Shown: piece by piece, positions 56,810 to 64,000 of the stretch | Numbering within the stretch: the stretch's first letter is position 1 | Layout: the number at the start of each line of letters is the position of its first letter | NCBI RefSeq assembly: GCF_040954645.1 | Contig: NC_092803.1 | Location: 68,420,427-68,484,426, forward strand | From: Diabrotica undecimpunctata | Lineage: Eukaryota; Arthropoda; Insecta; Coleoptera; Chrysomelidae | Direction: 5' to 3' | DNA: 64,000 bases | Program-made: the position numbers and the translations under genes | The notes under the pieces: generated by a model | What the model saw: only the letters and a program-made list of their open reading frames with translations | The model's database searches: none | What the model was told of the DNA's origin: nothing

Positions 56810-58052
56810 CAGGCTATTGATTATGTTCAAAAAAATATTATTAAAAAGAAACTACAACTTTAAAGGGGTTTTATTGTTTCAATGGACCCCCAAATATGAA
56901 AAACCTCAGAGTGCTACCATTTAAGGGGGTGCGTTTTTGAGGAAGGAGCGAATTTGTCCCTATGCACTACCCTGTCCATTTGTATTACAAAAATATATTC
57001 AACAAACGAAGCAAAAAACAAATGGGAACATACGTGATTTTTCTTTTTTGCGCCATAACTTTTTTCCACGGGTATATACAGGATGTCACAAAAAAAGGTA
57101 ACCCCGTCTCTAGGGTAGGTAAAAAACTGAAAAATAATTGGGGTTTGCTTAGTAAAAAATTTTTGTAACGCCATCCGTTTTCAAGATAGAGGGCGTTGAA
57201 GAAAAAAAATTTTACGCATTTTTTACGATTTTGCTGAAACTACTGGCAACATTGTAATGAAATTTTATACGAATATGTTTTGGAAGCTGATACATCCCAT
57301 GAATTTGTTTTTATATCTGATTCTCATAGAGGGCGCTAGTTACACGGATCGTACTAAGTATTAGTCAATATAACTTTTTTAAGAGTATAATTATTAATCA
57401 AAATTTCAAGTAAACTTAAACATCATTCAATTTTACACGAAAAAGGTACTCTTGGTAAAACTCGATACTGTGTACCGTTTTCGGAATATTTTGATTTGAA
57501 AATTATGAAGTAATAATTGATGCTCGGATGTATAACGGATAATATCCGTTATACTGTAGTAAGAAAAATGGTGCGAGTGGCGAACTTTCAAAAATCGTAT
57601 CTCGGATACTGTGAGTCCTGAGGACTTCTACTAAACGTCATTTTGAATAGGAAGGATAAAAGTTTTTTTTCTGTAAAGCAATGCCTATATATACCCTGTG
57701 GAAAAAAGTTATGAAAGAAAAAAGAAAAATAGCGTGTTCCTGTTTTTTTGCTTCGTATTTTGAATAGTTTTTTGTCAAAAAAAATTATTTTTAACTTTAA
57801 AAAGCGACATTTCGATAGGAAATTTAATTTTGAACATCTTTTCTGTAGATGTATATGTACGAGAGCTGCATAGAATTCACCTAAATAAATGTCTCCTAAT
57901 GCATAGGAACAAATTCACCACTTTCTCAAAAACGCACCCCTTTAAATAGTAACACTCTGCGGTTTTCATTTTTGAGGTTCTATTGATCATATGAGACAAT
58001 AAAACCCCTTTAACGTTATAGTTATTTTCTAATTTACCTAATCAATAGCCTG
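56810..58052. mobile_element. Long-TIR non-autonomous DNA element
   Basis: 1243 bp. Outer termini CAGGCTATTGATTA (56810-56823) and its inverse (58039-58052) are perfect over 14 bp and flanked by TTG (56807-56809, 58053-58055). Inverse similarity continues inward for about 270 bp on the left and 370 bp on the right, including TAAAGGGGTTTTATTG at 56861 and GGTATATACAGG at 57071 (its inverse near 57685). No coding frame. Superfamily not assigned. Confidence 0.75.
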
Positions 58053-58055
58053 TTG

Positions 58056-58279
58056 CAAGCACGCATTACTATATCGAATACATAGTGACTAATAATAAAA
58101 ACTATTTTATTAAAATATCGGGTTCGCAGAAAATTTATTTTTATATATTGTAGCTGCAATTTTCCAAACGCGTGTTTTTTTCGATTTATTTTTGTTTACA
58201 TAACCCAATGACTGCGTAAATATAATTTTCTTAGTTTAAATATATATTTTTATCGATCTCGCGATAAACTTGAATTTAT
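58056..58279. other. No gene seen
   Basis: AT-rich. Confidence 0.25.
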
Positions 58280-58541
58280 TTTCGTGTCAAAACTTCTTTT
58301 TATAAACTTCAGATCTGTATGCAGATGTAAGTATAGCGTTTACAAACAGAACGGATGTTTGGAACGATTCCAGAGAAATTTTAAAGCGCCAATGTTGTTG
58401 CGAAGAAATCATTTTCGTTATGATCTTGTCACGTTTTGGAAACAAGGGATTAAAATATACTTGTTTATAAGCACTTTTCTTAAATACGGCATTGCAGAAA
58501 AATCAATGAAAATTTTTCTTTCGCGTGTTATTTCTATTTGA
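58280..58541 (+). pseudogene. Possible jockey-type RT thumb scrap (weak)
   Basis: KLLFINFRSVCRCKYSVYKQ and NGCLERFQRNFKAP recall the LYxSLVRxxLEYxSxVWxP...LERIQRKF segment of jockey-like RTs. No catalytic box nearby. Confidence 0.3.
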
Positions 58542-58729
58542 TTGGTGTTTTTAGTGACCTATTTTAATAGATGTGCCGATATAGTATCATTGAAATACAG
58601 ATTTCACTGCGCTTTGCGTAGGCGCAACTAACAATAGATTTTTGGTGTTTCAATACGATTAAACTTATTTATTATCATTATGTCAGGGTAGATCGTTTTT
58701 CACTGTATTAAGAAACTGATATAGATCAA

Positions 58730-60060
58730 AGAGAGAATCATCATCATCATCCAGCCTTCATTTATCACGTTAACTGCTGGACCACATAAACCTCCCTTAA
58801 ACTCTTCCATTCTTTGCAATTTTGTGCTCTTTGTTGCCAATTTTTTGGTGATACGCCTGATGTCGTCAGCCCAACGTATAGGTGGTCTTCCTCTACTACA
58901 TTTGTCTGTAATTACTATTTAAATGGAAATAAGCCACAATTAAAGGTTAAAGTTAGTTTATTGACGTTTCATGTTTATAGATTGTTTAATGTTTGTATTT
59001 TGAGAACGATTTCCGAAGTGGAAATTGAAACATCAATAAACTTACTTTAACCTTTAACTGTCGCTTATTCCCATTTAAATAGTAATTACTTTAAAATGCC
59101 ACAAGAAAATAGCTTCAGAACAATATTTGTCTGTAGTCTTTAGTTCCGCCATGCGTTCCACATCATCAGCAATACTCGTCCTTCTTCGCAGATCTTCGTT
59201 TCTTATTCGATCCCGCATCGTTACTCTCAGCATAGATCGTTCCATTCGTCTCTGTGCCATCCTCAATTTCGAAGCCGTAGTCTTGGTTAGAGTCATAATT
59301 TCCGCCCCCTAGGTCATGACCGGTAATACGCATTGGTCAAATACTTTTCTTTTGAGGCTAATTGGTATATTGGCCCTATATATGATATTGGACACCGTAT
59401 TTGTCATAAACTTAGTTTTGGTCAAGTTCATTCTGAATCCCAGCTTCGAACATGCAAAGTGTAATTCATTTAACATATCTGTGGCTTCTCTTAAATTATA
59501 TGTGATAAGGACAATGTCATCTGTGAAACAGAGATGGTTAAGCTTTTCACCGTCTATTGTTACTCCTCTTTGGTCCCAATTGACCTTCTTAAAGGCATAC
59601 TCCAATGCCGTTATGAATAATTTTGGCGACAATGTATCTCCTTGCCTTATCCCACGTTTTATTTTTATTGGTCGGGTTTTATTGTGTATCTTAAGAGTCA
59701 TAGTGGCATTTTCGAAGAGCCTAGTGAAGAGCTTGTACATGTGGTTCAACAGGCTAATAGGTCTATAATTTTCTAGGTCCGTTCTATCACCTTTTTTATG
59801 CAAAAGGATGGTTATAGCATTGTTTCATTCTTTGAGCACCTCTCTTTGCTGCAAACATAAATTGAACAGTTTCCTTAAGTTATTTAATAGCATATCTCCT
59901 CCTCTCCTGGGACTTTGATATTTTTCATTTTTCTTAACACTTGTCGAATCTCATTTGCTTACATTGTTTTTTGGGTCCCAAAATTGATATTCTTATCAAA
60001 ATCTAGCTTGTTCTTCTCGCATTTAGAGATAAAATCTCTGACAACTGGACTATAATTAGA
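58730..60060 (-). pseudogene. RTE-like LINE, decayed, with nested insert
   Basis: In reverse: [20 protein letters not shown], a deletion, then [40 protein letters not shown] (catalytic box FTDD) and [16 protein letters not shown] in one 164-codon frame (59309-59803). Then RRMERSMLRVTMRDRIRNED and RRRTSIADDVERMAELK (59140-59296), the nested insert, and GRPPIRWADDIRRITKKLAT (58825-58890). It ends in GGATGATGATGATGAT, the RTE-type tail at 58740-58756. Confidence 0.8.
58921..59124. mobile_element. 204-bp retroposon-like insert with internal palindrome
   Basis: Flanked by the 11-bp duplication ATTTGTCTGTA (58910-58920 and 59125-59135). The interior is nearly self-complementary: ATTACTATTTAAATGG...AAAGGTTAAAGT at the left mirrors ACTTTAACCTTTAA...CCATTTAAATAGTAAT at 59043-59087. 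Long target duplications are typical of LINE-mobilised DNA. No tRNA-like promoter box recognised. Confidence 0.7.
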
Positions 60061-60691
60061 ACATTGTATGAACCATCTTAATTATAATTTATTTTTAAAA
60101 CATTGAAATTGACGCAAATTTAATATTTATAAGAAATTATCGACGCTACGCAATTTAAATAAATATCTTTTTGTTTACAAATAACATTAAAAGTTACTTC
60201 ATCCATCAAAACAGTAGTGAACTGCAACAAAACAACTACCATTTAAAGTAAATTGTACCTAATTATCTGGGGATATTTATTTTAATATTACAATTTTAAA
60301 ATGCGCACATCTTTTTTATGTACCCTATTCTATGAGATTTGTTGTGCTCCACAATTCCGATATGTAACACTATAGTTCTCAGAGGATTGATAGCACAGGG
60401 AGAAAAGTGTTGCCTAAGTATTTTGCCCCAAGTCGTGGGAATAAAATTAATACCAGACAAAATGAGATGTACTAGAAGAGGACTCATAAATGAGTAACTA
60501 TTCTGAATTCATAGAATAAATATAACAATAAAAATAGAAAGCGAACAAGCAGAAAGGCGGCCCGACAGCCGGACTGTTTTTATTACGTATAGCTCACAGT
60601 GATCCTAATGAGGCTCCAAAAGGCGAACCTTTAGCATAGTAATGTAGCTTACTGTTGCTAATAGAAGCTTCAATGTCCCCTAGAACCAGAC

Positions 60692-60694
<3 letters not shown>
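60061..60694. other. No gene seen
   Basis: AT-rich with a GC-richer patch at 60555-60680 that has no clear coding sense. Confidence 0.25.

Positions 60695-60749
<55 letters not shown>
60695..60749. repeat. (TA)n microsatellite
   Basis: About 55 bp of alternating TA. Confidence 0.95.
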
Positions 60750-60751
<2 letters not shown>

Positions 60752-60769
60752 ATTGTATTATTAATTATT

Positions 60770-60930
60770 CAAGGAAAGACTGAGGGCAAAAGATGAATAG
60801 GTCTCAAACAAATGTGGTGGCTACGAAATATAAAGAACTGAACAGTCATAAATAGCACTAGCAAGCTTTTGCATGCCGCAAAAGACAGATAATTCGTCAA
60901 CCCACTATAGGTGCACGCTTCGATCGTTGT
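60770..60930 (+). pseudogene. LINE C-terminus scrap
   Basis: WWLRNIKN then STSKLLHAAKDR matches the SWLxNLRxW...LxxAAxxR end of the RTE-like proteins (compare the minus-strand fragment at 16958). About 50 codons with stops. Confidence 0.5.
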
Positions 60931-60949
60931 TTGTTTGTTGTTTCTCTTT

Positions 60950-62135
60950 GCGGATGATTTTGTTGTTCTGATTTAGGTGGGACACCTCTTCAGGAAGCGG
61001 TTTGTTTTTGTTGGTGTAGGCATGTGTCGCTGCATTGTGCTCACTGGTGGTACACTTCGGTGGCTGTAGTCCTGCGGGGGAGGTGGTATCCAGGATGGTC
61101 AGAGGTGAAAGGGGTGTTAAGCTAAAACGGTCCTTTTAGGTTAGGTCCTAGTCGAGATGTTGTTACGAGAGCAGTGCCGTCTGCGTAGATTAAAGTGAGT
61201 GTGCGAGAGTCCGTGAGTTAGGGAAGTCGCTGTTGTATATTGTGTAGAGTATATGTGCCAACACGGAACCTTGTGGAACTACTGCTGTGTGAGTAAAAGA
61301 GGCTAAGAAATTACCTCGTAGCTTTACCGTGAGTTTACGTTGAGTGACATATGAACAGATAAGTCTAACGAATGGAAATGGCAGGCCGATGTTCAGTAGT
61401 TTTCTGACCAGTCCAGCACGCCAGATTTGGTCGAAGGCTTTTTAAACATCGAGAAAAATGCCTGTGAGATGTGTGACGATTTCTATCATTGCCGTTGTGG
61501 TGGAGTGACCTTCTCTAAAGCCGAATTGGAATGTAGGGATGATATTATGTTCTGTGGTAAAGTATACGAGCCTCTCCTTAAGGATCCTCTCGAAGACTTT
61601 AGCCAACACGTTTAGTAATGAAATTGGCTTATAAGAGTGTAGATTGGTCCTGGGTTTGCCCTTTATTTGGAGCATAATTGTGTTTTCTTCTTTCCATAGG
61701 GATCGAAGGTAGCAGAGTCTGAGAATGGCATTGACAATGTTCGTCAGGTAGAGTGTGACGCTCGGTGGAAGGTGTTTCACGCAGTACCTGGCAATGTTGT
61801 CAGGTCCCGGTGAATTTGAACTGCAAATTTGGCAGAATTGTTCGAGTCTGTTGATCCACAGGTGCCATGATCGGATGTTCATGCGGTTCCTGTGGATCGA
61901 AGGGGGTGGTGACTCGTCTTATGTCTCCCTCGGTTCTTACACGGAAACCGTGGTCAAGTCTAGGATCATCGTGGGTGATTAAGGTGTTTTGTAGATGTAT
62001 TTTGAAGGCGTCGGCCTCCTGTTGATCTGAGTTGATGATTTGATTGTTCACCACAAGGTGAGAAGGGTTGTTGGTGTTCTGTTTGTTTTGATCATATTTT
62101 TCTCTTGTTCTTGTGTGATATTCCATAAACTCCAT
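60950..62135 (-). pseudogene. Jockey-like LINE reverse-transcriptase relic
   Basis: In reverse: VVNNQIINSDQQEADAFKIH (62030-62090), SNSPGPDNIARYCVKHLPPS (61770-61825), MLQIKGKPRTNLHSYKPISL, GFREGHSTTTAMIEIVTHL and GIFLDV, then a stop exactly where E/S-KAFDQIW begins (about 61440), and VVPQGSVLAHILYTIYNSDF (about 61240). GC-rich compared with its surroundings, as jockey elements often are. The ADD box region is lost after NSRTLAH. 5' part truncated. Confidence 0.78.
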
Positions 62136-62729
62136 TTATAGTGATATACGATACAATATGTGATATTTAAGTTACTAGTTTGTCAAAACCAGTATGTATC
62201 AGTATACAATGTAATCACTGACTCGTTTCTAAATTTAAATAATTTTTATGGAATATTTTATATTTTACACAACTACTTACACTTTCGCAATGTGTAATAT
62301 GTGTAAATAGTGTATATATCGCATGACCTACCGACCGTGAACGTGAACGACTAACTTTATGACATGATAACTGAATGAAAAGCATTATACTTAATTGTTT
62401 CTGAATCACTAGAGGGGACATTAACTCGTATAATAAATATTAAGAGTTTTTTTTTTTTGGAAAAATACTGCAAACATTTCCAAATTATAAAAAAAACTCC
62501 ATTATAGGCGTCAGAAAACATGCCAGGAGATACTGAAGAGTATTTATGTAATTTACATACAAATCAAATATAATATTGTAATTGTAAATACTAACCATCT
62601 CGAGATTATAAAAAAGCAGTATTAAACGTTAAACTGTGTAAAAACAATATCTTTATCAAAGTCAAAAGAACACTAATATTTTAAATTATATGTGAATCCT
62701 AAAACAAAACTGTAAATAGTCCAGTGTAC
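62136..62729. other. No gene seen
   Basis: AT-rich spacer between the LINE and the next element. Confidence 0.25.
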
Positions 62730-63882
62730 CACGGTGAAAATATGGTGTAACTCCGATTTCCATCAACATGCACCGATTTTGATAAAATTTCGGAATTAAA
62801 CTCTATTACCTTCAGAATTTACCCTATGCCGATATGTGCTTATTATTCTGAGCGGTGAAAAATACCCCTTATTGCAAAAACTCAATAAAATTATAACTTG
62901 AAGCATTTAATTAGTTGAAAAACATTTATATAATTTAAATTAAACTTTTATGATAATGTAAGATACCACTTATGATTGACAGTCTTTTTTGATTTATTTT
63001 AACTCCTATAAAGCTACCCTTGTTAATTTCAACATTGAAAAAAACAATTTACCCAATTTTTCGTAGTATTTATATTGAAATGGGAATTTCTTATTTTGTT
63101 TAACTGACATATTTTTACACTCTAAATTTTCAACTCTTAAAAATCGTCCGTTATTACGAAAAAATAATTTACGGGCATATTTATACATTTTGATATATCA
63201 TTTATATTAACCCACTATATTTTTAACGAGTTAAATTTATAAAAAATTTACACATTTTCATCCCTTAAAACATAACTCTGTAGGTAAAAAATGTACAAAA
63301 TTTGAAATTGGAAAATTAGAAAGAAATATGATGTTATTTCATGCTATGTCACATATAAATGAATAAAAAACAAAATCAATTAATACATAAAATAAATTAA
63401 TAGTAATCATCACTAAGGGTATTTTCGGCTTTTTCCTCATCTAACCAGCTTATCCACCAAAGGTTGAGTTATAAAAAAGGCCAAATTTTTGGGAAGCCAC
63501 ATGTTGCACTGCATCGTTTTTGGCAGTTGCAAAATTTTATTTGCAAGAGTACTTGTGGTGTCTGACTGTGTTGCAGTCTGATGGGTTGCAATACCCTTTC
63601 ACGTGTAGCAGTTGGATCAATGTTTTTGTTCCCAAGACAAACTTAGTCTTGGGAACAAAGATCTGATAGTAGCACCTTTTAATATGATCATTCAGAGCAT
63701 TCACTGTAAGAAAAAGGGATGATAATTTATCGGCTTTCTTTTTAGTGATTGTCTTAATCTATGACTCATATCGCATTTGTTCAAAAAATACTTTTACTTG
63801 TATATCTTTCGCAACTGCGTATAAAATGATTGGACAGTACCTACCGGCTTCCAGAATTTTCTTTGTTTCGGAGTAACTATTG

Positions 63883-63962
<80 letters not shown>

Positions 63963-64000
63963 GCTCTCTTAAATCCGACCTTTTTCCATAAGTTCAAAAG
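62730..64000. mobile_element. Second FHAFTGCDT-type element, cut by window end
   Basis: The left part repeats the style of the 19.2-kb element (CACCGATTTTGATAAAATTTC; GGTGAAAAATACCCCTT at 62850-62868). On the minus strand a decayed homologue reads KRSDLREQ (about 63980), SETKKILEAGRYCPIILYAV (63810-63875), FFEQMRYES (63768-63795), KADKLSSLFLTVNALNDHIK (63690-63750) and KFGLFYNSTFGG (63480-63520). This is the same protein as at 19985-20640, independently broken. Confidence 0.65.
63885..63959. repeat. (TA)n microsatellite inside the decayed gene
   Basis: About 75 bp of TA placed where the 19.2-kb homologue reads REHAEIFY, so it arose after the gene died. Confidence 0.9.

Noticed and set aside
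56860..58013. TTAA on both sides suggesting a piggyBac-type MITE
   Set aside because: Inverted similarity continues outside TTAA to CAGGCTATTGATTA at 56810 and 58052, so TTAA is internal.
1..64000. CRISPR array, bacterial operon, rRNA or clear tRNA gene
   Set aside because: No regularly spaced direct repeats, no Shine-Dalgarno-spaced gene clusters, no rRNA signature and no cloverleaf with intact A and B boxes were found by eye. A tRNAscan run would be needed to exclude a diverged tRNA.

Overview
This is AT-rich, intron-bearing animal DNA with a very high load of transposons, almost certainly from an insect with a large, repeat-rich genome. The evidence is the repertoire: BEL/Pao, RTE-, CR1/jockey- and Loa/R1-like LINEs, Penelope-like elements, Tc1, DD41D mariner, pogo and piggyBac relics, TA microsatellites, and a few short host exons with canonical GT/AG sites. 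A beetle would fit, but the species is not decided by the sequence. There is no sign of a bacterial operon, CRISPR array or rRNA gene.

Layout. 1-7.0 kb: an apparently complete BEL/Pao LTR retrotransposon (identical-looking LTRs, 5-bp target duplication, one 1752-codon gag-pol frame). 7.0-9.4 kb: two Penelope-like fragments in inverted orientation, bounded by a single 14-bp target duplication. 9.8-11.4 kb: the only clear host locus, two 5' coding exons of a ZFAND5/6-like A20 zinc-finger gene (minus) facing the first coding exon of an unidentified gene (plus). 12.9-18.6 kb: a zinc-finger relic, a fold-back MITE, and an RTE-like LINE carrying two nested LINE 3' ends. 19.2-21.8 kb: a TIR element with a decayed gene having a FHAFTGCDT motif and a Cys-rich tail. 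22.4-24.9 kb: a block of short hairpins with a recurring TCAACAC-type loop, then decayed ORF1-like and RT/RNase H LINE sequence. 24.9-30.7 kb: pogo, Tc1, a TA-flanked MITE and RTE-like pieces. 32.5 kb: first coding exon of another unidentified host gene. 34.5-36.3 kb: Tc1 and LINE relics. 37.8-39.3 kb: a Penelope-derived palindrome with 585-bp arms. 40.4-46.5 kb: LINE, Tc1, CR1/jockey and pogo relics plus a possible host promoter and exon near 42.0-42.3 kb. 46.5-49.2 kb: an apparently intact DD41D mariner with about 0.5-kb TIRs. 50-56.3 kb: LINE relics and a piggyBac relic split by a LINE 3' end. 56.6-64 kb: mariner scrap, a long-TIR element, RTE- and jockey-like relics, and a second FHAFTGCDT-type element cut by the window end.

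How the parts relate. Host coding sequence is under 1 percent of the window; the exons have no partner exons here, so introns are long and filled with transposons. Most elements are dead, 5'-truncated or split, and several insertions can be ordered by target duplications. Only the BEL/Pao element and the DD41D mariner keep full-length open frames with matching termini. The most unusual signal is the hairpin array at 22.39-22.64 kb.
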